DNA of 64,000 bases from an uncultured Dorea sp. (GCA_910578865.1 CAJTRM010000018.1:5005-69004), one strand, 5' to 3'; positions 32,700-41,960 are shown, counted from the stretch's first letter. Numbers and translations: made by a program. The notes: generated by a model from the letters alone, not told the origin.

Positions 32700-34833
32700 G
32701 CATTTTGAAGGGGCTATGACGCAGGGGAACGGATATCTGAACCTGCGGGCGTCTTTTGAGGAAGAACTGGCGGGGGAAGCACAGGGAGAAAGATACTGGC
32801 GCCTGCCGGCAAATGTAACACTGGAAAAGATCCGCAACCCGGTTTCCAAATGGGGCGTATATGTTCCGGGGATCTACGGGAAGCATCCGATTCTGGGTGA
32901 GGAACTGGTGAACCTTCCGTATGTGCCCGGCATCAATCTGTACTGCCAGGGTGAAAAGTTTGATATGGGCTGTTCCCGGGTATGACAATTATGAGAAGAG
33001 TCTGGATATGAGAAACGGCGCCCTGAGAAGAAGCCTGATATGGCACACAGAGGCAGGAGCCATTAAGATCCGGTGGGAACGTTATCTGAGTATGTCAAGA
33101 AAGAACTGCATCTTTCAGAGGGTGGTATTCTGTGCACAGGAGGATATGGAACTTACGGTAGAAAACTTTCTGGACGGGGATGTCACCACAAACGGTTACG
33201 ATCATGTGGAGCGTCTTGATGCATGGCATGACGGAGGCCTCGAAATGTACCTGACCCTTGACAGCGGGCAGCAGGCAGGAATGCGCTCTGTCATGCGTAT
33301 TCCGGGGAAGACAGAACCAGAGTATTCAAAGCAGGGGAGAAGGCTTGCACAGACTTACTGTCTTTCCTTGAAAAGCCGGGAAGAAGTCGTAGTGGAAAAA
33401 GTCGGGATTATTGTGACGGATCTGGACGGTGCTGGGGGAACAAAGCAGCTAAGGGACAGAATCCGGGAGGAAGAAGCCTCCCTCCCGGACTGGGAGTCGG
33501 ATTTTCGGGAACATTGCCGGATTTGGGAACATCTTTGGAAGCAGTCTGATGTGGAGATTGACGGGGATGACAGCCTTCAGCGTCATCTTCGGTTCGGCAT
33601 CTATCATCTTTTGAGGAGCGCCAATGACAGCAGCAGGGTGGCCATTGATGCCAAAGGATATGCAGGGGAAGCGTATTTCGGGCATTATTTCTGGGATATG
33701 GAGATCTATCTTCTGCCCTTTTACATATATACACATCCCGAACAGGCGAAAAAGCTGGTGTCCTTCCGGCACCGCACACTGGAAGGGGCCAGAAAAATGC
33801 GGGCCGCTATGGGTATGCCGGCGCCCGCTATCCGTGGGAGGTCTGTGCCTCCGGGGAGGAACAGTGCTCCAACTGGCAGTATGCAGATCTTGAGATCCAT
33901 GTGACGGCTGACGTGATCTATGGAATGTGTACATATTGTGAGCTCACAGGAGACGGAAGGTTTCTGAGAGAGGAAGGTCTAGAAATGCTGCTGGAGACGG
34001 CAAGGTACTGGGCGTCAAGAGCAGAAAAAGCAGAAGACGGCTGGCATCTTTTCGGAGTGATGGGGCCGGATGAATATCTGCCCTTTATCGAGGACAATGC
34101 CTATACCAATTATATGGTTTCTTATTCGCTTGGAAAAACGCTGGAGGTCCTTTCTGCCGCGGAGGAAGAAACCAGGTCGGCCTTTGGGGTTACAGAGGAG
34201 GAATGCCGGCTTTTTGATGAGATCCGGAGAAATCTTCATATCCCGTATGACCGGGAGCGGCAGTTTATCTGGCAGTCTGCGGACTTTGAACGCTATGGAG
34301 ACGTTGACTTTGATCGGATCTGGACGGACAGGAGCCGTCCCTTCGGCACATTTATCTCCCAGGAGCGTAATTACCGCTGTAAGGCATTAAAGCAGGCGGA
34401 TACGGTTGCATTGCTGTATTTATTCCGTAAGGAATTTTCTGATGAAATCAAGAAAAATTGCATTGCATACTATGAAAATATCACAACCCACGACTCTTCT
34501 CTTTCCTACATCATACACTCTCTTGTGTATGGAGATATCGGGAATCTGGAAGCAAGCTATGCGTATGCGGCAAAGAGCATGAAGATTGACTGGGAGGGGC
34601 TTGGAGCTGCGGAAGGAATCCACATTGCCAATGCAGGCGGGCTGTGGCAGGGAGTGGTGTGCGGGTTCGGCGGACTCATGGGCATAGATGCAGCCGGGAA
34701 GCCTGTGGTAGAACCCCGGCTTCCCCAGCATATTACCGGAATCCGGTATACAGTATCCCTGAAAGGAACCCGTTATCGGATCTATGTGGAGAAAGACCGT
34801 GTTCAGATAAAGGAGTGTGAAGAGGACAGATGA
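32647..34833 (+). pseudogene. Glycoside hydrolase family 65 (disaccharide phosphorylase), two frameshifts
   Basis: Three consecutive frames together encode one GH65 protein of about 729 residues. Frame one runs from ATG 32647 (NKHFEGAMTQGNGYLNLRAS) to about 32980; frame two (YDNYEKSLDMRNGALRRS) to about 33808; frame three (GYAGARYPWEVCASGEEQ) to 34833. The breaks fit one extra base in the CCCGGG at 32974-32979 and one missing G at 33811-33813. GH65 features are WDMEIYLLPF and GPDEYLPF with the catalytic glutamate, and the phosphate-loop region near the end. Intact it would phosphorolyse an alpha-linked disaccharide to beta-glucose 1-phosphate, the substrate of the next gene. Confidence 0.85.
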
Positions 34834-35507
34834 TCAATCATGTAAATGAAATCTACAGGATGAAAAAGATCAAAGGGGTCATTTTTGATCTGGACGGTGT
34901 AATCTGCAATACGTCCAGATACCACTTCCTGGCATGGGAGGAACTGGCAGATGAGCTGAAAATCCCGTTTACGGAGACGGATAATGAACGGCTGAAAGGG
35001 GTGAGCCGCAGTGTGTCTCTGGATATCCTCCTCTCTCTTGGAGATATTTCGGCAGCCCCGGAACAAAAGGCGGCCTGGATGGAGGAGAAGAATGTCTGTT
35101 ATCTGAAATATGTGGAGCAGATGACAGAAGAAGAACTTCTTCCGGGAGTCGGGGAATTTATCGGACGTCTCAGAAAAAACGGAGTGAAGATTGCGCTCGG
35201 ATCAGCCAGCAAAAATGCACGGACGATCCTGGAACATCTGGGGAGCCGCAGATGTTTTGACTATATTGTGGACGGTACTATGGTGCGTCATCCCAAGCCG
35301 GATCCGGAGGTGTTCCTTCAGGCGGCGGAAGGGATGGGGCTCTTGCCGGAGGAGTGCCTGGTGTTTGAGGATGCACAGGCCGGACTTTCAGCTGCGGCGG
35401 CGGGCAATATCCGGTGTGTATACGTAGGCGGATCTGAGAAGATAGAAGGCGCCGATTACCGGATTACCGGCTTTTTGGATCAGGGCCTGGAGGAGATCGT
35501 GTTATGA
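34830..35507 (+). CDS. pgmB: Beta-phosphoglucomutase
   Basis: A 225-residue HAD-family enzyme: nucleophile motif FDLDGVICNT, cap domain, LGSASKNA (motif II), KPDPEVFL (motif III) and VFEDAQAGLSAA (motif IV). The lysine-arginine pattern LKGVSRS in the cap is typical of PgmB. It shares ATGA with the GH65 gene, the usual pairing, converting beta-glucose 1-phosphate to glucose 6-phosphate. GAAGAGG fits ATG 34830; an internal ATG at 34860 has no site. Confidence 0.92.
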   Translation: MINHVNEIYRMKKIKGVIFDLDGVICNTSRYHFLAWEELADELKIPFTETDNERLKGVSRSVSLDILLSLGDISAAPEQKAAWMEEKNVCYLKYVEQMTEEELLPGVGEFIGRLRKNGVKIALGSASKNARTILEHLGSRRCFDYIVDGTMVRHPKPDPEVFLQAAEGMGLLPEECLVFEDAQAGLSAAAAGNIRCVYVGGSEKIEGADYRITGFLDQGLEEIVL

Positions 35508-36454
35508 AGGCTGATGAAGGGAAGACACCATGGCAATATAGAACGGTAACATTTTTGTATTTTGGTACAGCCGGGATTATCTCAACTTTTTATTATATGT
35601 TTCTGCAGCGGGAGGTGGGGCTGAACCTGGGGATGATCGGGAGGGTGACGGCGTTCGGGGCGGTGTTCTCTCTGGCCTCCCAGCCGGCCCTCGGATGTCT
35701 TTTTTCCGGGACCAGAAAGAAGAAGCGGTTTATCCGGCTGTATTTTCTTGGGCTGATGGCGGTGCTCGGAGCAATGACAGTCGTGACAGAACGTACGGTA
35801 TTCTTATTTGCGGTTCTATATGGCTGCCTGGCAATTCCAATGATCGGCACGTATGAGATACTTGTTGGCGTGAAGTATATAAAGCCGTTATATCTGGTCT
35901 GCTTTCTTGGGATGGGCAGCTATGTGGGGAGTGACTTCGCATTTTCACCTTATCTGACGCAGCTTTGTGAAAATGCCGAGACGGCAGGAAGGAGCTTTGG
36001 TGTCAGCACAGGGGGAAAGATTTTTTTGGAATTTGTGTTTTTTATGTTCGTGTGCAGAGCTGTGAAACAGTTCCGCGCAAAGTGGATGCTTCTGTCTGTA
36101 TTTTTATTTTCTTTCCTGAGATTTGCCTGTATTGCCACCGGGATCCTGCCGGTTGTAATATTGGGCGATCTTCTCCACTGCATTGTATTTCCGGTGTTTC
36201 TCACCGTTATCTTTGAGTATCTGAAACAGATTGTGGATGACAGCCTGACGGCAGGGTGCTACAGCGTCATATCTATGCTGATGTTCGGATTGTCCAATCT
36301 TGTCTTTCCTCCGCTTCTGTCCGCAGCTGCGGAAAAAGCAGGATTTGGTATCATGTATCTTTCAGACTGCGCTCTGGCGGCGGCAGCGTTTATGATCGGG
36401 GCATGTTTCCTGCCGGATCGGGACAGGAACCGCGGCGGGGATAAATTCGTTTGA
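35504..36454 (+). CDS. MFS-type transporter, unusually short
   Basis: A 316-residue hydrophobic protein with about nine or ten membrane segments, sharing ATGA with pgmB. It resembles LacY/MFS_1 sugar carriers (TFLYFGTAGIISTFYYMFLQ at the start, GTRKKKRFIRLYF loop after segment 2) but is 70-90 residues shorter than usual. The shortage appears to lie around IGTYEILVGVKYIKP, where segment 4 to 6 should be. This may be an in-frame loss comparable to that in the GH2 gene, or a divergent short family. Confidence 0.65.
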   Translation: MKADEGKTPWQYRTVTFLYFGTAGIISTFYYMFLQREVGLNLGMIGRVTAFGAVFSLASQPALGCLFSGTRKKKRFIRLYFLGLMAVLGAMTVVTERTVFLFAVLYGCLAIPMIGTYEILVGVKYIKPLYLVCFLGMGSYVGSDFAFSPYLTQLCENAETAGRSFGVSTGGKIFLEFVFFMFVCRAVKQFRAKWMLLSVFLFSFLRFACIATGILPVVILGDLLHCIVFPVFLTVIFEYLKQIVDDSLTAGCYSVISMLMFGLSNLVFPPLLSAAAEKAGFGIMYLSDCALAAAAFMIGACFLPDRDRNRGGDKFV

Positions 36455-36522
36455 AAATGTTTTTTATATGTTTACCTCTCGTTTTGTAGTATAATGAAAT
36501 CAGAAACTACATCGGGAGGTAA

Positions 36523-37041
36523 ATGTATTTTATGACGGGTTCTGACAGAAGAAGGGATATTTTACAGAAAATAAAAGAAAGCAGGTCGCCGGTGTCCGGG
36601 AAGGAACTGGCTTCTCTGTGCGGTGTGAGCCGGCAGGTAATCGTACAGGATATGGCCTTGATTCGTGCGGCGGGATATGATATCATTTCTACGAATCGCG
36701 GATATATCCTGAATGAACCAAAGGCGGCAAGCCGTATTTTTAAGGTACAGCATACAGATGAACAGATCGAAGAGGAACTGTGTGCCGTTGTTGACCTGGG
36801 TGGCTGTGTGGACACCGTGTTCGTGAACCACAGGGTGTACGGCCGGATGGAGGCAGAGCTTAAGGTGGATTCCAGGAGGAAGGCCGCAGAATTTCTGGAG
36901 GATATCAGAAACGGCAAATCAAGTCCGCTGAAGAATATTACGTCTGACTATCATTATCACAGTGTGAGCGCAGACAGTGAACGCACCCTGGACATGATAG
37001 AGGACATGCTTAAGAAGAAAGGATTTTTAATAGAGGCATAG
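36523..37041 (+). CDS. niaR: NiaR-like transcriptional repressor (HTH plus 3H domain)
   Basis: A 172-residue protein: N-terminal winged helix (LQKIKESRSPVSGKELASLCGVSRQVIVQD) and C-terminal 3H domain with conserved histidines in VNHRVYG, SDYHYHSV. NiaR (YrxA) represses NAD synthesis and niacin uptake genes using niacin. GGGAGG at 36514-36519 is close to ATG 36523; ATG 36532 is an alternative. TATAAT at 36490-36495 may be its -10. No nad or niacin transporter gene is beside it, so it acts at a distance or on the following gene. Confidence 0.88.
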   Translation: MYFMTGSDRRRDILQKIKESRSPVSGKELASLCGVSRQVIVQDMALIRAAGYDIISTNRGYILNEPKAASRIFKVQHTDEQIEEELCAVVDLGGCVDTVFVNHRVYGRMEAELKVDSRRKAAEFLEDIRNGKSSPLKNITSDYHYHSVSADSERTLDMIEDMLKKKGFLIEA

Positions 37042-37045
37042 AGTT

Positions 37046-37906
37046 ATGAAATTTGAAGCAAAAGAAGATTCAAAAAGACTGGCAGTGATCTGCCTGGCGT
37101 CCGTCATTATGGCGCTGAATATCAAATCATTTGTGCGGACCGGAGGGCTGTATCCGGGAGGTGCAACGGGTCTTGCCCTTTTGATCCAGAGAAGCGTGGA
37201 TATGTTTTTGGGCGTCGAACTTCCGTATACGGTAGTTAATGTGATATTGAATGCGATTCCCATCTACATCGGGTTTCGTTTTATCGGAAAGAAATTCACG
37301 CTGTATTCCTGTGTGGTCATCGTGCTGGCCAGTGTGCTGACGGATATGCTGCCGGGCTATGCGATCACTTACGATACGCTTCTGATCAGTATTTTCGGAG
37401 GCTTGATCAACGGCGTCTGTATCAGTCTGTGCCTGGTGATGAATGCAACGACCGGAGGGACAGATTTTATAGCCATCTTTTTGTCGGACCGGAAAGGGAT
37501 TGATGCTTTTAATATGGTACTGGGGCTTAACGTGGTCATCCTTGGGATCGCCGGAGTGCTTTTTGGATGGGACAAGGCGCTGTACTCCATTATTTTTCAG
37601 TATACGTCCACACAGGTTGTCCATATCCTGTATAAAAAGTACCAGCAGGCCACGATATTTGTGGTGACAGACCATGCGGCCAGCGTATATGAGGCGATAT
37701 CCGAGACATGTAATCACGGGGCAACGATTATGGAAGGGGAGGGCTCCTATGAGCGTAAGGAGCGCAAGGTAGTTTATTCCGTCGTTTCCAGTGCGGAGAG
37801 CAAGCATGTGCTCCGGGCCATCAAAGAGGCCGATCCGCATGCCTTTGTCAATGTCATCAAGACAGAGCAGGTGTCGGGCAGATTTTATCAGAAACCAAAT
37901 GAATAG
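37046..37906 (+). CDS. YitT family membrane protein (DUF161 plus DUF2179)
   Basis: A 286-residue protein with five to six membrane segments (SVIMALNIKSFVRTGGLYPGGATGLALL; GGLINGVCISLCLVMNATTGGTDF) and a soluble C-terminal DUF2179 domain (HGATIMEGEGSY, VVSSAESKHVLRAIKEADPHAFVNV). The family is widespread in Firmicutes with no settled function. It lies four bases behind niaR, so the two are probably one transcript; a niacin- or NAD-related role is possible but not shown. Confidence 0.9.
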   Translation: MKFEAKEDSKRLAVICLASVIMALNIKSFVRTGGLYPGGATGLALLIQRSVDMFLGVELPYTVVNVILNAIPIYIGFRFIGKKFTLYSCVVIVLASVLTDMLPGYAITYDTLLISIFGGLINGVCISLCLVMNATTGGTDFIAIFLSDRKGIDAFNMVLGLNVVILGIAGVLFGWDKALYSIIFQYTSTQVVHILYKKYQQATIFVVTDHAASVYEAISETCNHGATIMEGEGSYERKERKVVYSVVSSAESKHVLRAIKEADPHAFVNVIKTEQVSGRFYQKPNE

Positions 37907-38019
37907 TGTATAAATACCCTCGGTGGTTACTCTGGTAAAGGTTTATGATTAAAAATTTAACGAATAATTACACGAAAAGGACTGATAAACCGGCAAAACC
38001 ATGAAAATTTCCGCAGGAA

Positions 38020-38047
38020 TTGCATTTTAGGTACAATGTGGTATAAT
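38020..38047 (+). promoter_or_regulatory. Promoter of the DUF6465-like gene
   Basis: TTGCAT (38020-38025) and TATAAT (38042-38047) with a 16-base spacer. A seven-base stem (CTAAGAC 38057-38063 with GTCTTAG 38074-38080) follows in the untranslated leader just before the ribosome site. Confidence 0.7.
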
Positions 38048-38099
38048 AATCCAGTACTAAGACAAAAGAGACGGTCTTAGGAATTAAGGAGGAAGTATC

Positions 38100-38510
38100 A
38101 TGGCCACTAAAAAAGTAGCAGCAGTAATTAAGAAAACCGGAACTGTGAAAGCAGCAGCAGGAAAGGCAGCAACAGGAAAGGCAGAGACGGCTAAGATTTC
38201 CACAACAGAAAAAGCGGCAGAAACCAAAGCAGAAGTGCCGGAGAAGAAAGAAGAAGTAAAGAAGGCACCTGTAAAGAAGACGCCGGTGAAAAAGGCAGCG
38301 GCCAAGAAAGAGGTCAAAGTAAAAGCAGTTGTTGAATATTACGGAAAACAGGTAGATGAGAAGGATATCATTGCAAATGTGAAGAAGGCATGGACAAAGT
38401 CCGGCAGGAAAGTTGGCGATATCAAGACAATTGATTTGTACATAAAGCCAGAAGAGGGCGCAGTGTATTATGTGATTAACGGCAGCGACACCGGAGCAGT
38501 TGCATTTTAA
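38100..38510 (+). CDS. Lysine/alanine-rich DUF6465-like protein
   Basis: A 136-residue protein in two parts. Residues 1-75 are low complexity, made almost only of K, A, E, T, V and P with repeated KKAP, KKTP, KKAA and GKAA units, resembling histone H1 or HU tails. Residues 76-136 form a compact domain (VVEYYGKQVDEKDIIANVKKAW, IDLYIKPEEGAVYYVING) seen in Lachnospiraceae as DUF6465. It is monocistronic with a strong promoter and terminator. The basic tail suggests nucleic acid binding; function is not known. Confidence 0.85.
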   Translation: MATKKVAAVIKKTGTVKAAAGKAATGKAETAKISTTEKAAETKAEVPEKKEEVKKAPVKKTPVKKAAAKKEVKVKAVVEYYGKQVDEKDIIANVKKAWTKSGRKVGDIKTIDLYIKPEEGAVYYVINGSDTGAVAF

Positions 38511-38550
38511 TGGGCGGCAGAGAAATGACCGAAGCTGCAAAATAAAGATG

Positions 38551-38586
38551 GGTATCAGTTCCTTACAGAATTGATGCCTGTTTTTT
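38551..38586 (+). terminator. Terminator after the DUF6465-like gene
   Basis: GGTATCAGTTC (38551-38561) pairs with GAATTGATGCC (38568-38578) using two G-T pairs, followed by TTTTTT. Confidence 0.85.
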
Positions 38587-38621
38587 ATTTTGTATCCGGA
38601 CGGATTAATTTTTTAAGAAAT

Positions 38622-38648
38622 TTGCTCTAAAAACAATATTTATAACAA
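38622..38648 (+). promoter_or_regulatory. Probable AraC-activator site upstream of the GH112 gene
   Basis: A 27-base element (TTGC, eight bases, CAATATTTATAA, then three) that matches 22 of 27 bases with 41843-41869 in front of the sugar importer operon. CAATAT starts 55 bases before the -10 box in both cases. The AraC gene between the two units is the natural regulator. Confidence 0.7.
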
Positions 38649-38665
38649 TCCAAGCAACAATTGAA

Positions 38666-38694
38666 TAGACAGTGACAGGAAAGTTCATTATACT
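38666..38694 (+). promoter_or_regulatory. Promoter of the GH112 phosphorylase gene
   Basis: TAGACA (38666-38671), 17 bases, TATACT (38689-38694). The imperfect -35 fits a promoter that needs the activator bound 17 bases upstream. Confidence 0.6.
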
Positions 38695-38729
38695 GTGTGT
38701 AAAATAATATTCGGAAAGGAAACGGGGTT

Positions 38730-40895
38730 ATGGGCAGCGATAAAAGAAGAGGAAGAGTGACAATACCGACGGATGTAGATGTGGTAAAGGAAACCCTGGA
38801 TTTGGTTGAGCGTTGGGGGGCGGATGCGATCCGTGACTGTGACGGTACGGATTATCCGGAAGCACTGAAAGATGTAGATGCGAAAGTATATTCTACCTAT
38901 TATACGACCAGGAAGGATAATGAGTGGGCAAAGGCGAATCCGGACGAGATTCAGCAGATGTATATTATGACGTCCTTTCATACAGCTGTGGATCCAGAAC
39001 TGTCTGTTCACTTAATGGATCATCTTTATCCTGATATGCTGAAGGTGAATTCCTGCGACGATATCAGGAGATGGTGGGAAGTGATGGATCGTACGGCGGG
39101 AGAGGCCGTGCCTGTGGAAAAATGGAGCTATGATGAAGAGGCCGGCGACGTCACGATCCATGGAGCAAAACTGTTCCATGATTATACGGTGAGTTTCCTG
39201 GCATACATTATGTGGGATCCGGTACATATGTATAATGCGGTTATTAACGACTGGAAAGGTGTGGAAAAGCAGATTACCTTCGATGTGCGTCAGCCAAAGA
39301 CAAAAGAATTCACAATGAAGCGTCTCCGCAGATTCATTGAGGACAACCCTCATGTGGATGTCATCCGCTATACAACATTTTTCCATCAGTTTACGCTGAT
39401 CTTTGACGAGCTTGCACGGGAAAAATATGTGGACTGGTATGGTTACTCTGCGTCGGTGAGCCCGTACATCCTGGAACAATTTGAGAAAGAGGCCGGGTAT
39501 AGGTTCCGTCCGGAATTTATTATCGATCAGGGGTATATGAATAACCAGTACCGCATTCCGACGAAAGAATTTAAAGATTTCCAGGCATTTCAGAGAAGAG
39601 AGGTTGCAAAGCTTGCCAAAGAGATGGTGGATCTCACACATGAATTCGGCAAAGAGGCGATGATGTTCCTTGGAGACCACTGGATTGGCATGGAACCGTT
39701 TATGGAGGAGTTTAAGTCTGTCGGAATAGATGCGGTCGTAGGAAGCGTGGGCAACGGAAGTACCCTCCGTCTGATCAGCGATATTCCGAATGTCACATAT
39801 ACAGAAGGAAGATTCCTGCCGTACTTCTTTCCCGATACGTTCCATGAAGGCGGAGATCCGGTAAAAGAAGCGAAGATCAACTGGGTGACTGCACGGCGTG
39901 CCATTTTAAGAAAACCGATTGACAGGATCGGATACGGCGGATATCTGAAGCTTGCCATGCAATTCCCGGAATTTATTGATTATGTAGAAAGTGTATGTGA
40001 TGAATTCCGTACATTATATGATAATATCAAGGGAACAACACCTTACTGTGTGAAGACTGTGGCAGTGCTGAACAGCTGGGGGAAGATGAGGGCGTGGGGG
40101 TGCCATATGGTGCATCACGCGCTGTACCAGAAGCAGAATTATTCTTATGCGGGCATTATAGAGGCGCTTTCCGGCGCGCCGTTTGACGTGAGGTTCTTAA
40201 GCTTTGACGACATCAGAGAGAATCCGTCGGCCCTTGACGATATTGACGTGATCATTAACGTAGGAGACGCCTATACGGCGCACAGCGGCGGTGAAAACTG
40301 GATAGACGAGACGGTAGTAACAGCGGTGAAGAAATTCATCTACGACGGAGGCGGATTTATCGGAGTGGGCGAGCCGACGGCCTGTCAGTGGGAAGGCAGG
40401 TACTTCCAGCTTGCAAATGTACTTGGAGTCGAGAAAGAGAACGGCTTTAATCTGAATACAGACAAATATAACTGGGAGGAGCACGACCATTTTATCAAGG
40501 AAGACTGCACAAAGGATATAGATTTCGGAGAAGGCAAAAAGAATATTTTTGCCCTGGACGGAGCCCTTGTTTTAAGACAGACAGATAAAGAGGTGCAGCT
40601 TGCGGTAAATGAGTTCGGAAAAGGACGCTGCGTATATATCAGCGGGCTTCCGTACAGCTTTGAGAACAGCCGGCTTTTGTACCGGTCCGTCATCTGGTCG
40701 TCCCATGATGAAGACGGGCTCTGTAAATGGTTCAGTACCAACTTCAACGTGGAAGTTCATGCATATGTGAAAAACGGCAAATACTGTGTTGTCAATAACA
40801 CGTACGTGCCTCAGAGCACCATCATATACAAGGGCGACGGGACAAGCTTTTCGCTTGACCTGGAGGCAAATGAGATCATATGGTATGAAATCTAA
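38730..40895 (+). CDS. GH112 phosphorylase (galacto-N-biose/lacto-N-biose phosphorylase family)
   Basis: A 721-residue GH112 protein, the normal length. It begins RRGRVTIPTDVDVV and continues WGADAIRDCDGTDYP, VHLMDHLYPDM, the barrel segment FLGDHWIGMEP and GSVGNGSTLRLISDIP, and LNSWGKMRAWGCHMVHHALYQKQ, all typical of this family. GH112 enzymes release galactose 1-phosphate from galactosyl-beta-1,3-HexNAc (mucin core 1, lacto-N-biose) or, in some clostridia, from galactosyl-rhamnose; the acceptor cannot be decided here. Its link by shared operator to the ABC importer at 41.9 kb indicates uptake and phosphorolysis of the same disaccharide. No signal peptide, so cytoplasmic. Confidence 0.93.
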   Translation: MGSDKRRGRVTIPTDVDVVKETLDLVERWGADAIRDCDGTDYPEALKDVDAKVYSTYYTTRKDNEWAKANPDEIQQMYIMTSFHTAVDPELSVHLMDHLYPDMLKVNSCDDIRRWWEVMDRTAGEAVPVEKWSYDEEAGDVTIHGAKLFHDYTVSFLAYIMWDPVHMYNAVINDWKGVEKQITFDVRQPKTKEFTMKRLRRFIEDNPHVDVIRYTTFFHQFTLIFDELAREKYVDWYGYSASVSPYILEQFEKEAGYRFRPEFIIDQGYMNNQYRIPTKEFKDFQAFQRREVAKLAKEMVDLTHEFGKEAMMFLGDHWIGMEPFMEEFKSVGIDAVVGSVGNGSTLRLISDIPNVTYTEGRFLPYFFPDTFHEGGDPVKEAKINWVTARRAILRKPIDRIGYGGYLKLAMQFPEFIDYVESVCDEFRTLYDNIKGTTPYCVKTVAVLNSWGKMRAWGCHMVHHALYQKQNYSYAGIIEALSGAPFDVRFLSFDDIRENPSALDDIDVIINVGDAYTAHSGGENWIDETVVTAVKKFIYDGGGFIGVGEPTACQWEGRYFQLANVLGVEKENGFNLNTDKYNWEEHDHFIKEDCTKDIDFGEGKKNIFALDGALVLRQTDKEVQLAVNEFGKGRCVYISGLPYSFENSRLLYRSVIWSSHDEDGLCKWFSTNFNVEVHAYVKNGKYCVVNNTYVPQSTIIYKGDGTSFSLDLEANEIIWYEI

Positions 40896-40907
40896 AGCAA
40901 AAAAAAC

Positions 40908-40935
40908 AGACTGCGGCAGCGCAGTCTATTTTTTT
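40908..40935. terminator. Bidirectional terminator between GH112 and AraC genes
   Basis: AGACTGCG (40908-40915) and CGCAGTCT (40920-40927) with a four-base loop; A run to the left and T run to the right, so it can stop both convergent transcripts. It overlaps the last codons of the AraC gene. Confidence 0.85.
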
Positions 40936-41765
40936 GCGTCGGAATCCTGCCGGTATCTGTTCGGCGTCCTGCCGGTTTCTTTTTTGAAGATCTGCGAGAA
41001 ATAGGACTGTGAAGAAAAACCTACCGAAACGGCAATTTTAGAGATTGGGTAATTCGTCGTCTCCAGGAGATGCTTTGCTTCTGAAATACGTTTCCCGATC
41101 AGATAATTGATGGGCGAGATTCCTTTGTAATTTTTAAAGGCATGTACGAGATAGTATTTGTTCAGGTATGTGATCTCGCTCAATGTCTGCAGTGTAATAT
41201 CCTCCATATAATGTTCATCCAGATACTGCTCGATGAACCGGCATTCTCTTGTGATCTTTCTGGTGGGGGCAACGGCAAGTTCTGTTGAAGTCCTTCGGAC
41301 AATGTTCCAGATGAGGATTTCCAGAAGGTTCTGGCAGATATCTTCAAAGTTGCTCTCTTTTGTCTGAATCTCGTGCAGGAGAGTCTGAAGATAAAAGTTC
41401 AGTTCTGTCCGGTAGCAGGCAAAGTTGTGGACGCTGTAATCCGAGCGTAGTTCATCAGATTCGTTTTTGAAATACAGTCCGTTGATTCCAAGGACGATAT
41501 ACTTTAAGGGTGCGTCACTGCGGCAGACTTCGGTATGGGATACGTTGGGGTTGATGATCACCAGGTCGTTTTCGGTCACCGGGAATTTTTTGTTTTCAAC
41601 GATAAACTCCCCCTTTCCCTGAAGTACATAGAAGATCTCAGTAAAATGGTGGGAGTGGGGCATGCTGTGCCAGTCACTTTCATAGCATGCTTCGGTAATA
41701 TATAACAGCCTGGTGTTGATCTTTTCGGGTTCCTTTTCTCCAAGTCTGTAATTCTGATTGCTCAT
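40926..41765 (-). CDS. AraC-family regulator with cupin sensor domain
   Basis: A 279-residue regulator. The N-terminal half is a cupin (HSMPHSHHFTEIFYVLQGKGEF), the sugar-binding arm of this group; the C-terminal half has two helix-turn-helices (ITLQTLSEITYLNKYYLVHAFK and ISKIAVSVGFSSQSYFSQIFKKETG). AGGTGAT precedes its ATG. It is flanked by the GH112 gene (convergent) and the importer operon (divergent), and the repeated element at both promoters is its likely target. Confidence 0.92.
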   Translation of the reverse strand: MSNQNYRLGEKEPEKINTRLLYITEACYESDWHSMPHSHHFTEIFYVLQGKGEFIVENKKFPVTENDLVIINPNVSHTEVCRSDAPLKYIVLGINGLYFKNESDELRSDYSVHNFACYRTELNFYLQTLLHEIQTKESNFEDICQNLLEILIWNIVRRTSTELAVAPTRKITRECRFIEQYLDEHYMEDITLQTLSEITYLNKYYLVHAFKNYKGISPINYLIGKRISEAKHLLETTNYPISKIAVSVGFSSQSYFSQIFKKETGRTPNRYRQDSDAKK

Positions 41766-41842
41766 GGGATCACCTGCCTTTGCGCCATTATATAATTAAG
41801 GGAAAGGAAAAGCAATAATATTATTTTATGAATTTAAAAAAA

Positions 41843-41869
41843 TTGCGCCAAGAGCAATATTTATAAAAA
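41843..41869 (+). promoter_or_regulatory. Probable AraC-activator site upstream of the sugar importer operon
   Basis: Second copy of the element described at 38622. It is followed at 41887 by a poor -35 (TAGTAA), a 17-base spacer and TATAAT at 41910-41915. Further CAATA-type words occur on both sides (41811-41817 and 41874-41879), which may be extra half-sites for control of the AraC gene itself. Confidence 0.7.
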
Positions 41870-41960
41870 ACAGGGCAATATACATATAGTAAAAATGACG
41901 ATATCATTATATAATTAAATATGTGAAATGAACAAAATCAACAAAAAGGAGGAGTTTGTT

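Noticed and set aside
38100..38510. Minus-strand frames opposite the DUF6465-like gene, rich in F and A
   Set aside because: They mirror the lysine/alanine-rich repeats of the real gene and lack starts with ribosome sites.
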